The notes: generated by a model from the sequence alone, not told the origin. Counted from the stretch's first letter, positions 29,264 through 38,323 are shown. The stretch is DNA of 64,000 nucleotides from Halomonas aestuarii (GCF_001886615.1 NZ_CP018139.1:2480001-2544000), one strand, 5' to 3'. Translations and numbers: made by a program.

Positions 29264-30934
29264 CTACTTGGCGCGCGGCTCGCTCATCAGGCCCTTGATG
29301 ATGGCATAGCAGGCCACGAGCAGCACCAGGGTGAAGGGCAGGCCGGTCGTGATCACCGCGGTCTGCAGTGCCGTCAGGCCGCCCCCCAGCAGCAGTGCGA
29401 TGGCGATGGCGCCCTCGATCAGTGCCCAGAAGATGCGCTGCGGCTTGGGCGCATCGACCTTGCCGCCGGCGGTGATGGAGTCGATCACCAGGGAGCCGGA
29501 GTCGGAGGAGGTGACGAAGAACACGATCACCAGCACGATGCCGACGAAGGAGGTGATGGAGGTCAGCGGCAGCTGGCCCAGCATCACGAACAGCTGCAGC
29601 TCGAGTGCGGCTTCCTTGACGCCCTGGAAGCCGTCGGTGACCACCTGGTCGATGGCGGTACCGCCGAAGGCGGTCATCCACAGCACCGAGACCAGCGAGG
29701 GCACCAGCAGCACGGCGATCAGGAACTCACGCACGGTGCGGCCGCGGCTGACGCGGGCGATGAACATGCCGACGAACGGTGACCAGGAGATCCACCAGGC
29801 CCAGTAGAAGGCGGTCCAGCCCTGGCTGAAGTTGGCATCCTCTCGGCCGAAGGGCATGGAGAGCGCCGGCAGGTCGACCATGTAGGCACCCAGGTTAGTG
29901 AAGAAGCCGGAGATGATGGCCAGGGTCGGGCCCACGGCGATCACGAAGGCCAGCAGCAGGAAGGCCAGCACCATGTTGATCTGGGAGAGGCGCTGCACGC
30001 CCTTGTCGACACCGGCGACCACCGACATCAGGGCCACCACCGTGATGCCCATGATCAGCAGCACCATGGTGACGTTGTTGTCGGGGATGCCGAACAGGTA
30101 GCCGAGACCCGCCGAGGCCTGGGAGGCGCCCAGGCCGAGCGAGGTCGCCAGGCCGAACAGGGTGGCGAACACCGCCAGGATGTCGATCAGGTGGCCCGGC
30201 CAGCCCCAGATCCGCTCACCCAGGATCGGGTAGAAGATCGAGCGCATGGTCAGCGGCAGGCCCTTGTTGAAGGAGAACAGCGCCAGCGCCAGTGCCACGA
30301 CCGCGTAGATGCCCCAGGGGTGCAGGCCCCAGTGGAAGATGGTCGCGGCCATGCCTACGTCGATGGCGCCGGCCTGGTCACCCGCGGCGGCGCCGAGGGG
30401 GGCCCAGTCGGTGCGTACGCCGTTCTCCGTGGCGGTGCCGCCCATGGCGGTGCCGAAGTGCGTCAGGGGCTCCGATACGCCGTAGAACATCAGCCCGATG
30501 CCCATGCCCGCGGCGAACAGCATGGCGAACCAGCCCAGGTAGCTGAACTCCGGCTTGGCATGTGCGCCACCGATCCTGACCTTGCCCAGAGGCGTGAAGA
30601 TCAGCCCGATCGCCAGCACCACGAAGATGTTGGCCGCCAGCAGGAAGAACCAGGACATGTTGCCGGTAAGGAAGCTGAAGACCGTGTTGAAGATCGGCTC
30701 CACCTGGTCCTGCAGGGCGAGGGTGATGATCACGAAGAACAGGATCAGCAGCGACGAGATGGAGAAGACCTTGCCATGCAGGTCCAGGTCGATGCCGAAC
30801 TTGGTGGTGGTGATGTTGTCCTGACCGATCACGTAATCGGTATCGATGAGGTTTGCCGGCCCTTCCGGTGCCGGGATGCCCTCGGAGCCGGCAGTCGGCT
30901 CCGAGGGCTTGTTGTCGTTGGGATCGTTAGCCAC
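29264..30934 (-). CDS. BCCT-family osmolyte transporter, copy 2
   Basis: 556-aa paralogue of the BCCT protein just downstream, with the same architecture: hydrophilic N-tail, G-M-G-I-G motif, W-T-A-F-Y-W-A-W-W-I-S-W-S-P-F and the conserved C-terminal M-S-E-P-R-A-K. Differences cluster in the N-tail and in periplasmic loops, such as the region around residues 340-360. It also starts with GTG. It lies 44 bp behind usp copy 2. The two carriers may differ in substrate or affinity. Confidence 0.93.
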   Translation of the reverse strand: MANDPNDNKPSEPTAGSEGIPAPEGPANLIDTDYVIGQDNITTTKFGIDLDLHGKVFSISSLLILFFVIITLALQDQVEPIFNTVFSFLTGNMSWFFLLAANIFVVLAIGLIFTPLGKVRIGGAHAKPEFSYLGWFAMLFAAGMGIGLMFYGVSEPLTHFGTAMGGTATENGVRTDWAPLGAAAGDQAGAIDVGMAATIFHWGLHPWGIYAVVALALALFSFNKGLPLTMRSIFYPILGERIWGWPGHLIDILAVFATLFGLATSLGLGASQASAGLGYLFGIPDNNVTMVLLIMGITVVALMSVVAGVDKGVQRLSQINMVLAFLLLAFVIAVGPTLAIISGFFTNLGAYMVDLPALSMPFGREDANFSQGWTAFYWAWWISWSPFVGMFIARVSRGRTVREFLIAVLLVPSLVSVLWMTAFGGTAIDQVVTDGFQGVKEAALELQLFVMLGQLPLTSITSFVGIVLVIVFFVTSSDSGSLVIDSITAGGKVDAPKPQRIFWALIEGAIAIALLLGGGLTALQTAVITTGLPFTLVLLVACYAIIKGLMSEPRAK

Positions 30935-30978
30935 GAGTTATCTCCCTTGCAGTTCGTCGTTGTTGAAGCGTTCGTGAA

Positions 30979-31407
30979 TCACTTTCCGGCGGAGGGCCTC
31001 ACGAGGAAGATCGAGGCCTTGGTGTGGGTGGCCACCTTGCCCCCGTGGGAGGGGATCACTGCATCCGCGTGCTTGGGCGGATGGGTCGGCATGACGACCA
31101 GGTCGGCACCCACGTCCTCGATCGCCTTGATCAGGGTGTCGTCCAGATCGGCGATGGGGTCGGGGCTGACGATGGTCTTGCTGCTCACCGGCTGGCCATG
31201 GAGCTTGCCGCGTTCCTTGGCGAAGGCCTCCAGCTTTGTCGCGTACTCCTCGGGCGTGTGAGCCGCGCTCCCCGGCGTACTGGCCGTGACGCCGACGTAG
31301 CACACCTCGGCCTGGTAGTGCCGGGCGAGATCGGCTGCCGCCTGCAGCGACGGTTCGATCAGCTCCAGATGGGCCAGATCGACCGGCACCATGATCTTCT
31401 TGAACAT
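30979..31407 (-). CDS. Universal stress protein, copy 2
   Basis: 142-aa near-duplicate of usp copy 1, differing mainly by conservative changes (for example D/E, V/I, Q/E). It has the same N-terminus and the same shortened S-H-G-G-K-V-A-T-H-T C-terminal loop. First gene of the second usp-BCCT unit. High similarity of the Usp pair compared with the BCCT pair suggests stronger constraint or gene conversion on usp. Confidence 0.9.
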   Translation of the reverse strand: MFKKIMVPVDLAHLELIEPSLQAAADLARHYQAEVCYVGVTASTPGSAAHTPEEYATKLEAFAKERGKLHGQPVSSKTIVSPDPIADLDDTLIKAIEDVGADLVVMPTHPPKHADAVIPSHGGKVATHTKASIFLVRPSAGK

Positions 31408-31476
31408 GCTGCGTCTCCTCGTTGCTAGGGACTGTGGGTTTCGACGGAGAGCCTTGCATTCTGACCTCCTCTCGTA

Positions 31477-31501
31477 GAAACACCAGACGATCTTTCAACG
31501 G
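31477..31501 (-). promoter_or_regulatory. Conserved element upstream of usp copy 2
   Basis: Minus strand CCGTTGAAA, four variable bases, GTCTGGTGTTTC, 70 bp before the usp start. The rest of the 31408-31717 gap holds the proX terminators and no gene. Confidence 0.5.
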
Positions 31502-31643
31502 ACCGATTTTCTCCCGGGCCTCCATGGCATCCGGTCATCGGCCCTGGCGCAGGCTCGGCGCGCCTCGCCCGGATGACGGAGCGCGTCTTTCGGGCGTGCC
31601 CCCGGCGGGGCAAGGTGGGCGCGAGCGGCGGGCCCTCAATGAA

Positions 31644-31711
31644 GCGGGGAGGCGCCATCGGTGCCTCCCCGCGTCATTGTCACGTGGCCGGGGTCGCCCG
31701 GGGCGACCCCG
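31644..31711 (-). terminator. Two hairpins downstream of proX
   Basis: CGGGGTCGCC (31689-31698) with GGCGACCCCG (31702-31711) lies right after the proX stop. GCGGGGAGGC (31644-31653) with GCCTCCCCGC (31663-31672) follows. Neither has a long U tract. Confidence 0.6.
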
Positions 31712-31717
31712 CTGTCC

Positions 31718-32593
31718 TCACGATTCGGACAGCCACTCCTGGACCACGTCCTGGTTTTCCGCGACCCACTGCTTGGCCACCTCGTAGGGCTCGGCGTCTT
31801 CTGCCTGGTTACCCAGCATGACCTCGCCCATCTGCTCGGGGGTCCATTCGAAGGCATCCAGGATGGCGTAGGCCCCCGGCAGGTCTTCCTTCAGGCCGTC
31901 GCGAGCGATGGTGTGGATCTGCTCCGCACCGCCGTAGACGTCCTTCGGGTCCTCGAGGTACTTGAGGTCCCAGCGGGCGAACATCCAGTGCGGCGTCCAG
32001 CTGGTGACCACGATGTCTTCCTTGTTGTCGAGGGCGCTGTCCAGGGCCGCGGTCATGGTGGCGCCGCTGCCGCTCTGGAGGTCCACCTCCTCGAGGTCGT
32101 AGTTCTCGATGACCTTCTCGGTGAGGCTCATCAGGCCGGCGCCCGGGTCGATGCCGGTGATCGTGCCATCGAAGGTGTCGGCGTTCTCGTCGAGCTCGGC
32201 GATGGAGTCGACGTCGGTGTAGGCCGGCACGACCAGGCCCAGCTTGGTGCCGTCCAGGTTGGTGCCCAGGTCGACGACGTCGTCGCTGACCCGCTCCAGG
32301 TAGTGCTCGTGGGTGGTCGGCAGCCAGGCGGCGACGATGGCGTCGGCATCGCCCGAGGCGACGGCCTGCCACATGGCGGCGGCGGAGAGCGAGGTGATCT
32401 CGACCTCGTAGCCGGCCTGCTCCAGCACGGCACGGACCACGTTGGTGGAGGCGACTTCGGAGGCCCACTCCACATAGGCCAGGTTGACGGTGCCCTTGTC
32501 CTGCGCCTGGGCGGAGCCTGCGGCGAGGCCGGCACCGGCGATCATGGCGAGGCTGGCGAAACGGATGCGACGGTTGATCGGTTGCTTGATCAT
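31718..32593 (-). CDS. proX: Glycine betaine/proline-betaine ABC receptor (OpuAC/ProX type)
   Basis: 291-aa periplasmic receptor with signal peptide ending G-S-A-Q-A-Q-D. It has the OpuAC fold with tryptophans in Y-V-E-W-A-S, A-A-W-L-P-T-T-H-E-H-Y and S-W-T-P-H-W-M-F, which can form the aromatic cage around a quaternary ammonium group. Start M-I-K-Q-P-I-N-R-R. Last gene of a proV-proW-proX operon. It probably binds glycine betaine; choline or proline betaine is possible. Confidence 0.93.
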   Translation of the reverse strand: MIKQPINRRIRFASLAMIAGAGLAAGSAQAQDKGTVNLAYVEWASEVASTNVVRAVLEQAGYEVEITSLSAAAMWQAVASGDADAIVAAWLPTTHEHYLERVSDDVVDLGTNLDGTKLGLVVPAYTDVDSIAELDENADTFDGTITGIDPGAGLMSLTEKVIENYDLEEVDLQSGSGATMTAALDSALDNKEDIVVTSWTPHWMFARWDLKYLEDPKDVYGGAEQIHTIARDGLKEDLPGAYAILDAFEWTPEQMGEVMLGNQAEDAEPYEVAKQWVAENQDVVQEWLSES

Positions 32594-32677
32594 CGAGCTA
32601 CCTTCTTCCGGAAATGTAGGGGTACAGCTTGAGGCAACCCCATCATGTTGCAAGGGGTTGCCTTCAACGGCGTGCCG

Positions 32678-33517
32678 TTATGACTTGCGGCCCTTGCGCA
32701 GCGACTGGGTCACGCGGTCGAGCAGCATGGCCAGGATCACCACGGCAATGCCGGCCTCGAAGCCGTCGCCCGGACGCAGGCGCTGGATGGCGCGCCAGAC
32801 TTCGCTGCCCAGGCCGTCGGCGCCGATCATGGCGGCGATCACCACCATGGAGAGGGCCAGCATGATGGTCTGGTTGATGCCGGCCATCAACGTGGGCAGC
32901 GACAGCGGCAGCTGGACCTTGAGCAGCTTCTGGCGGCGGGTGGCGCCGTAGGCGTCGGCCGCCTCGATCAGGTCCTTGGGCACCTGGCGGATGCCGAGGG
33001 TGGTGAAGCGGATCGCCGGCGGCATGGAGAAGATCACCGTGGCGAAGATCGCCGACACCGAGCCGATGCCGAAGAAGGGGATCGCCGGGATCAGGTAGAC
33101 GAATGCCGGCATGGTCTGCATGAAGTCCAGCACCGGCATGATCGTCCGGTAGAGCCGTTCGGAGAGCGCCGCGGCGATGCCCACCGGCAGGGCGATGACC
33201 ACCGCCACCAGGGTGGCGATCACCACCAGGGTCAGGGTCTCGATCATCGGGTCCCAGAGGTCCAGGTTCCAGATCAGCGCCATGCCCAGGGCGGCACCGA
33301 TGGCCAGGCGATAGCTGGCCACCCACCAGCACAGGCCGACGATGATCAGCAGCAGCGCCCAGGGCGGCAGCCAGAACAGGGCGTCGTTGAGCCCGTCGAT
33401 ACCGGTCTGGGTGACTCGCGAGATGGCGCGGGTCACGCCGGAGTATTCAGTGGTCAGCCAGTCGAGGCCGCCCTCGATCCACTGACCCAGCGGGATGCTC
33501 GGGATTTCGATAGCCAT
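32678..33517 (-). CDS. proW: Glycine betaine ABC importer permease
   Basis: 279-aa permease with the binding-protein-dependent transport motif E-A-A-D-A-Y-G-A-T-R-R-Q-K-L-L-K-V-Q-L-P-L and about six membrane segments after an amphipathic N-terminus. Its ATG overlaps the proV stop by one base. Inner-membrane channel of the ProVWX osmoprotectant system. Confidence 0.94.
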   Translation of the reverse strand: MAIEIPSIPLGQWIEGGLDWLTTEYSGVTRAISRVTQTGIDGLNDALFWLPPWALLLIIVGLCWWVASYRLAIGAALGMALIWNLDLWDPMIETLTLVVIATLVAVVIALPVGIAAALSERLYRTIMPVLDFMQTMPAFVYLIPAIPFFGIGSVSAIFATVIFSMPPAIRFTTLGIRQVPKDLIEAADAYGATRRQKLLKVQLPLSLPTLMAGINQTIMLALSMVVIAAMIGADGLGSEVWRAIQRLRPGDGFEAGIAVVILAMLLDRVTQSLRKGRKS

Positions 33518-34719
33518 TACTTGTCTCCTGCCTGTGCCAGTTCATCGAGGACGGCGCCCTTGACCACGACGCCCTGCAGCCGCTTCTCGGCATCCACCAC
33601 GGCGATGGGGAAGCTCCGCTCGCTGAACATGGCGAAGAGATTGTGCAGCGGTTCCTCGGGACCGACGGAACGGAAGTCATGGGTCATCACGTCGCGGATG
33701 TGGTCCTTGCCCTCCTTGGCGGCCTGCTCGAGGGCATCGACCTCCACCAGGCCCATCAGGGTGCGGTCGCGACTGGTGACATAGATCGAATCCAGGCCGT
33801 GCTCGCTCATCTTGCGCAGTGTGGTGCGCGGGCCGTCGTCCTCGCGGGCGGTGGCCCGTACCGGGCGCATGGCGTGCTCGGCGGTGAGGATCTTCGACAT
33901 GTCGACGCCCTCGATGAAGCGCTTGACGTACTCGTCGGCCGGGTTGGTGAGGATCTCCTCCGGCGTGCCGATCTGCACGATCTCGCCATCCTTGAGCAGG
34001 ATGATGCGGTCGCCGATGTTGAGCGCCTCGTCCAGATCGTGGGTGATGAAGACCGTGGTCTTCTGCATGCGGTGCTGGAGCTCGAGCAGCTCCTGCTGCA
34101 TGTCGCCGCGGATCAGCGGGTCCAGGGCCGAGAAGGCCTCGTCCATCAGCAGTACGGTGGAGTCGTTGGCCAGCGCCCGGGCCAGGCCCACGCGCTGCTG
34201 CATGCCGCCGGAGAGCTGGTTGGGATAGGCGTCGGCCCAGCCCTCCAGGCCCACCTGCTTCAGTGCCTTCTCGGCAATGTCGGCCCGCTCGGCCGGATCC
34301 ACGCCGCGGATCTCGAGGCCGAACTCGGCGTTCTGCTGCACCGTGCGGTGCGGGAAGAGGGCGAAGTTCTGGAACACCATGGAGAAGTGCCGGCGACGGC
34401 ACTCGAGCAGCGCCTTGTCGTCCAGCTGGGGGATGTCCTCGCCGTCGATCACGATCTCGCCCTCGGTGGGCTCGATCAGGCGGTTGAGGCAGCGGATCAG
34501 GGTCGACTTGCCGGACCCGGAGAGCCCCATGATCACCAGGAGTTCGCCCTCGTAGACATCGAAGTCGATGTTCGACAGGCCCAGTGTCTGGCCGGTCTTG
34601 TCGAGGATCTCAGGGCGCTTGTGTCCCTGGTCGCGCATTTCGAGGGCCTTCTTGGGATTGTTGCCGAAGACCTTGCTCAGGTTGCGTACCCGAATCTTGA
34701 CGTTTCGATTCTCGTTCAT
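33517..34719 (-). CDS. proV: Glycine betaine ABC importer ATPase with CBS domains
   Basis: 400-aa ATPase. Walker A G-L-S-G-S-G-K-S-T, signature L-S-G-G-M-Q-Q-R, Walker B L-L-M-D-E-A-F-S-A-L-D, and a C-terminal CBS pair (about residues 275-395) that senses ionic strength in OpuA/ProV relatives. The start M-N-E-N-R-N-V-K follows AAAGGCAGAG; the frame extends 32 codons upstream without protein character. It is first in the operon and is preceded by an inverted repeat near its presumed promoter. Expression is likely osmotically induced. Confidence 0.95.
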   Translation of the reverse strand: MNENRNVKIRVRNLSKVFGNNPKKALEMRDQGHKRPEILDKTGQTLGLSNIDFDVYEGELLVIMGLSGSGKSTLIRCLNRLIEPTEGEIVIDGEDIPQLDDKALLECRRRHFSMVFQNFALFPHRTVQQNAEFGLEIRGVDPAERADIAEKALKQVGLEGWADAYPNQLSGGMQQRVGLARALANDSTVLLMDEAFSALDPLIRGDMQQELLELQHRMQKTTVFITHDLDEALNIGDRIILLKDGEIVQIGTPEEILTNPADEYVKRFIEGVDMSKILTAEHAMRPVRATAREDDGPRTTLRKMSEHGLDSIYVTSRDRTLMGLVEVDALEQAAKEGKDHIRDVMTHDFRSVGPEEPLHNLFAMFSERSFPIAVVDAEKRLQGVVVKGAVLDELAQAGDK

Positions 34720-34870
34720 TGGCTCTGCCTTTTGTCGGCTCCCGCCGAAACAACGACGTGGAGTTCCGAAGGGTCGAGTGTCGTGACGCAAAAAAACGAC
34801 ATCACTTTGCCACACGGCTGCGTTGACCGTGGCATCGGGATGGCGATGGATAGCGCAATACCCTAGTGGT

Positions 34871-34890
34871 ATTTGAACGGCTATTCAAAT
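34871..34890 (-). promoter_or_regulatory. Inverted repeat in the proV promoter region
   Basis: ATTTGAA (34871-34877) and TTCAAAT (34884-34890) flank CGGCTA, about 150 bp before proV. On the minus strand TTGAAT could serve as -35, with TAGGGT 17 bp downstream. Rest of the 34720-35079 gap: a GC-rich hairpin and no gene. Confidence 0.45.
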
Positions 34891-34924
34891 TAAAACCCCT
34901 GCCAGCCAAGGTTTACTTAGCTGT

Positions 34925-34950
34925 CCCGGGGCCGGCACAGCGGCCCCGGG
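34925..34950 (-). terminator. Hairpin downstream of the sugar-dehydrogenase gene
   Basis: CCCGGGGCCG (34925-34934), loop of six, CGGCCCCGGG (34941-34950). No U tract, so it may be a weak terminator. Confidence 0.5.
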
Positions 34951-35079
34951 GCGCCCCGCAGAGGCGAAAGGCCGGCACAGGGAAAGGCAGGAAGGGCGGC
35001 CACGAGGGCCTGGGGCAACGCCCCGGTCACCCCTACGGGAAGGCCCCGGCGACGGGCGTTCCGGCGGAGGAGGGCGTCG

Positions 35080-36231
35080 CTATTCGGCGACGGCGGGCGC
35101 CAGCCGATACAGGCCGCCATCGGCGCTGTCGGTCAACAGGTAGAGGGTGCCGTCGCGGGCCAGCCGCACATCGCGGATGCGGCCGATCTCCCCCTCGAGG
35201 ATCACCTCGCGCTCGACCACCCTGTCGCCGTCCAGGGCCAGGCGCACCAGTCGCTCGCTGCCCAGGCCGCCGGCCAGCAGATGGCCCCGCCAGGCGGGGA
35301 AGGCGTCGCCGGTCACCTCGGCCAGGCCCGAGGGGGCGAAGCGGCCCGCGAAGACATGCACGGGGTCGCGCATGCCCGGCGCGCTGTCCACGCCGATGGG
35401 CTGGTTGGTGGCGTAGTCGTTGCCCCGGCTGACCACCGGCCAGCCGTAGTTCTCGCCGGCGACCAGGCGGTTGAGCTCGTCACCGGTACGCGGGCCGTGC
35501 TCGGTGCTCCAGGCGGTGCCGTCCGACGCTACGGTCAGGCCCTGGGGATTGCGGTGGCCCAGGGTGAAGATCTCGTCGAGGACCGTGTCGTCGTCGACGA
35601 AGGGATTGTCCGCCGGGACCCCGCCGTCCTCGGTGAGACGCACGACGCTGCCGGTGTGGTCGCGGCCGTCCTGGGCGCTGCGCGGGCTGCCTCGCTCGCC
35701 GACGCTCATCAGCAGGGTGCCGTCGTGCCGCCAGGCGAGGCGCGAGCCATAGTGGTGGCGCGTCGGGGCGAAGCGGTTCTGGACGAAGAGCGTCTCCAGG
35801 TCCACCAGGGCGTCGTCCTCGAGGCGCCCGCGGGAGAGGGTGGTGGCATGGCCGCCGCTCCCCGCCTGGCTCCAGGTGAGGTAGACCCAGTCCTTGCCCT
35901 GGCCCTGGCCGTATGCCGGGTGCAGGACGACATCCAGCAGGCCTCCCTGGCCGCCGGCGGCGACCCGGGGAGCGCCGGCGAGGCGGGTGACGGTGCCGTC
36001 CGCGTCGATCCTCGAGAGGCGTCCGGGGCGCTCGGTCACCAGCCATTGGCCGTCCGGCAGCTCGGCCGCCGCCCAGGGACGCTCGAGGCCCGTGGCGATG
36101 CGCTCCAGGCGAAGGTCGTGGTGGTCGGTGACGAGGCGTGGCTCGATCACCTCCGCGCCCGCCGCCGGGGTGGCCACCAGGCCGAGGCTCCCCCACAGTG
36201 CGGCCAGGCCGGCCAGGACTCGTGCTCTCAT
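35080..36231 (-). CDS. PQQ-dependent aldose sugar dehydrogenase (YliI/Asd family)
   Basis: 383-aa periplasmic beta-propeller quinoprotein with a signal peptide (M-R-A-R-V-L-A-G-L-A, cleaved near A-G-A). Family motifs: G-L-E-R-P-W-A, V-T-E-R-P-G-R, G-G-Q-G-G-L-L-D-V, G-H-R-N-P-Q-G-L and T-E-H-G-P-R-T-G-D-E-L-N. ATG 36231 is chosen over 36237 for spacing to GGAGG. It oxidises sugars with PQQ and passes electrons to quinone; PQQ synthesis genes are not in view. Confidence 0.9.
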   Translation of the reverse strand: MRARVLAGLAALWGSLGLVATPAAGAEVIEPRLVTDHHDLRLERIATGLERPWAAAELPDGQWLVTERPGRLSRIDADGTVTRLAGAPRVAAGGQGGLLDVVLHPAYGQGQGKDWVYLTWSQAGSGGHATTLSRGRLEDDALVDLETLFVQNRFAPTRHHYGSRLAWRHDGTLLMSVGERGSPRSAQDGRDHTGSVVRLTEDGGVPADNPFVDDDTVLDEIFTLGHRNPQGLTVASDGTAWSTEHGPRTGDELNRLVAGENYGWPVVSRGNDYATNQPIGVDSAPGMRDPVHVFAGRFAPSGLAEVTGDAFPAWRGHLLAGGLGSERLVRLALDGDRVVEREVILEGEIGRIRDVRLARDGTLYLLTDSADGGLYRLAPAVAE

Positions 36232-36359
36232 GGGCATCGCCTCCTCCCGCGTTCACCCTTGCCTTACGCCGTCCCTGGCCGCGCTCGTCGCCGACCGCCG
36301 TGGCGGGGTCGTCAGCAGTATAGCCAAGCGGTCCCACGGGAGCGGGGGCCAGACGCAGG

Positions 36360-36385
36360 AAAGCCCGGCGATCACCGGGCTTTCT
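36360..36385 (-). terminator. Terminator after the PRC-barrel gene
   Basis: GAAAGCCCGG (36360-36369), loop CGATCA, CCGGGCTTTC (36376-36385). Confidence 0.8.
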
Positions 36386-36407
36386 CGTCGGGCGCAGGGC
36401 GTCTCCG

Positions 36408-36980
36408 TCAGTTGCCGGAGTCGTTGGCGGCCTCCTGGGTGCGCTCGCCGACGTCCTCCAGCGCCTGGCCGATGCGGTCCAGGGCACGCGAGGCGCCTTC
36501 CTGGGTGGTGTCCCAGGCGCTGGCCGCGCCCTCCTTGGTGGTTTCCCAGGCCTGCTGGGCGCCCTCGCGGGCATCCTGCCACCAGTCATTGGTGTAGGCC
36601 GGCTGCTGGGAGAGCTGCTCTTCGCTCAGGTCCACGTTCACCCGGTACACCATCTCGTCGAGGCTATTGCCATTCTGGGTCTCGACGGTGAACTTTCCGG
36701 CCTCGACCACGAACTGCTGCTCGCCCTTCAGGTCGAGCAGGTTGCCGGTATCGACCACCAGGGCGCGCACCTGCATGTCGTTGTCGAGCAGGATGTCCTC
36801 GACCTCGCCGACCTGCTCGCTGCCGGAGGTGGAGTAGACATCGGCATCGAGCAGCTCGTTGGCGGAATAGAGGCCCTGGGGCGCGGCCAGGGCGCTGCCG
36901 GAGAGGGCCAGGCCGCCGGCGAGCAGGGCGCCCAGGCTGGCACGATGGATCGCGTGGCGAAGGGGCGTGTCGTGGGTCAT
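36408..36980 (-). CDS. Secreted PRC-barrel domain protein
   Basis: 190-aa protein with a signal peptide ending G-S-A-L-A-A-P. A PRC-barrel-like beta domain spans about residues 40-115 (G-E-V-E-D-I-L-L-D-N-D-M-Q-V-R-A-L-V-V). A low-complexity amphipathic C-terminus has imperfect 10-11-residue repeats, A-W-E-T-T-K-E-G-A and A-W-D-T-T-Q-E-G-A. An AAGGAGAG Shine-Dalgarno supports this start; an in-frame ATG at 37166 is rejected. Likely periplasmic; role unknown, possibly envelope stress. Confidence 0.82.
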   Translation of the reverse strand: MTHDTPLRHAIHRASLGALLAGGLALSGSALAAPQGLYSANELLDADVYSTSGSEQVGEVEDILLDNDMQVRALVVDTGNLLDLKGEQQFVVEAGKFTVETQNGNSLDEMVYRVNVDLSEEQLSQQPAYTNDWWQDAREGAQQAWETTKEGAASAWDTTQEGASRALDRIGQALEDVGERTQEAANDSGN

Positions 36981-37164
36981 GCGTTCTCTCCTTGTAACGT
37001 TGCCGTACTCGAAGGCGTGCAGCGACGCCGTGCTTCCTTTGTCCCGTCGAGGCCCGCGCGGGTTCACCCCCATGCAGTAACGGACTGTTACCGCCCGCGC
37101 CCTAGTCCCGGCGGCCCGTCGCCTATTAGGGTGATCGCCACATTCCCTGACAGGAGTCGTTCCC

Positions 37165-38208
37165 ATGGTTCAGGCGAGCATCCGCCAGCAGGGCACCATC
37201 CACTGCTTCCCCGCGGGCCTGCGCGACGAGCAGGGCAGGCTGGTGAATGCCGAGGTCTCGGCGGTGGCCTTCGACGGCAAGCGCCTGCTGATGGCCAGCG
37301 ACAAGCCGATTCCCGGCGAGGCGCGCTCCGCCTGCTTCGCCCTGCCGATGGAGGCGCACGGCCCCGACGACACGCGACTCGACTACTTCACCCAGCCGCT
37401 GATCAAGCAGGCCGAGAAGTACGAGGACTTCGCCCTGACCGCCGACGGCCGCCACGTGCTGGCCACCACCGGCTTCGATCGCATCGACGACGAGAGCCAC
37501 GCGCTGAACGACTACAACCACCTGCTGATCTGGCCGCTGGGCGAGCCGGACCGGGTGCAGGTGGTCGACCCCGACCCCCGCGACGGCGTGGCGGGCTCCC
37601 TGGAGCTGCGCGACAAGCTCGGCGCCGCCATCGGCTTCCCCTACTACAAGATCGAGGGGCTCGCGGCGATTCCCGGAGAGCTCGGCGACGGCTTGCTGCT
37701 CTTCGGCATCCGCGAGCAGGGCAACGCCCACGACGACTTCGCCTACGTCAGCCGGGTGGTGGGCGCTCACTACCGCATCAGCGGGAGCGGCAACCTCGAG
37801 TTCCTCGACGCGCTGCGCGAGCACTATGCCTTCGATCCCGGCCACCATTCGGCCGTGCGCTTCCCGTGCGGCCTCTCGAGCCTGGAATACGACCCCTACC
37901 ACGCGCGGCTCTACCTGCTGACCAGCTTCGAGACCGAGCAGGACGGCGAGGAGCACATCGGCGGCTACCTGTGGGCGATGAGTCTCGAGGACTTCCGGGC
38001 CGGCCATCGGCCCGAGCTCGTGACCACCCCGGCGGACGCGCCGCTGGAGTTCGAGCACAAGGCCGAGGGGCTGGCCGTGCTGGACCACGATCGGCTGTTC
38101 GTGGTCTACGACAACGACCGCCACCTGGGTCTGGGCAGCGTGGACGAGCGCGACGAGCGCCACGCCTGCGAGGCCCCCTATACCCTGCTGCGGGTGACGA
38201 ACCGCTGA
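37165..38208 (+). CDS. Predicted beta-propeller protein of unknown function (DUF3616-like)
   Basis: 347-aa protein without a signal peptide. Repeated motifs such as Y-E-D-F-A-L-T-A-D-G-R-H-V-L-A-T-T, I-E-G-L-A-A-I-P and A-E-G-L-A-V-L-D resemble the blades of phytase-like or DUF3616 propellers. A CAGGAG Shine-Dalgarno precedes the ATG. It stands alone between divergent and serine-hydrolase genes. Family assignment is tentative and no catalytic residues are proposed. Confidence 0.7.
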   Translation: MVQASIRQQGTIHCFPAGLRDEQGRLVNAEVSAVAFDGKRLLMASDKPIPGEARSACFALPMEAHGPDDTRLDYFTQPLIKQAEKYEDFALTADGRHVLATTGFDRIDDESHALNDYNHLLIWPLGEPDRVQVVDPDPRDGVAGSLELRDKLGAAIGFPYYKIEGLAAIPGELGDGLLLFGIREQGNAHDDFAYVSRVVGAHYRISGSGNLEFLDALREHYAFDPGHHSAVRFPCGLSSLEYDPYHARLYLLTSFETEQDGEEHIGGYLWAMSLEDFRAGHRPELVTTPADAPLEFEHKAEGLAVLDHDRLFVVYDNDRHLGLGSVDERDERHACEAPYTLLRVTNR

Positions 38209-38323
38209 GCCGGCATCGCCGCGCCGTCAGCAGGACCCGGGCGCGACCCCATCATACGCCGTTGCCCTTCCCGGGGTTCTGGACAAGACTCGCTCATGGG
38301 ACCACCGCGGGGAGGGTGCCGCC

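Larger units (their letters stand above)
26796..31501 (-). repeat. Tandem duplication of a terminator-BCCT-usp-promoter module
   Basis: Two units in direct orientation: 26796-29122 and 29198-31501. Each has, on the minus strand, a conserved upstream element, a usp gene, a 44-bp gap, a GTG-initiated BCCT gene and the same GGCGGCC hairpin. The two Usp proteins differ at only about a dozen of 142 positions; the BCCT proteins are more diverged but clearly paralogous. Confidence 0.9.
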
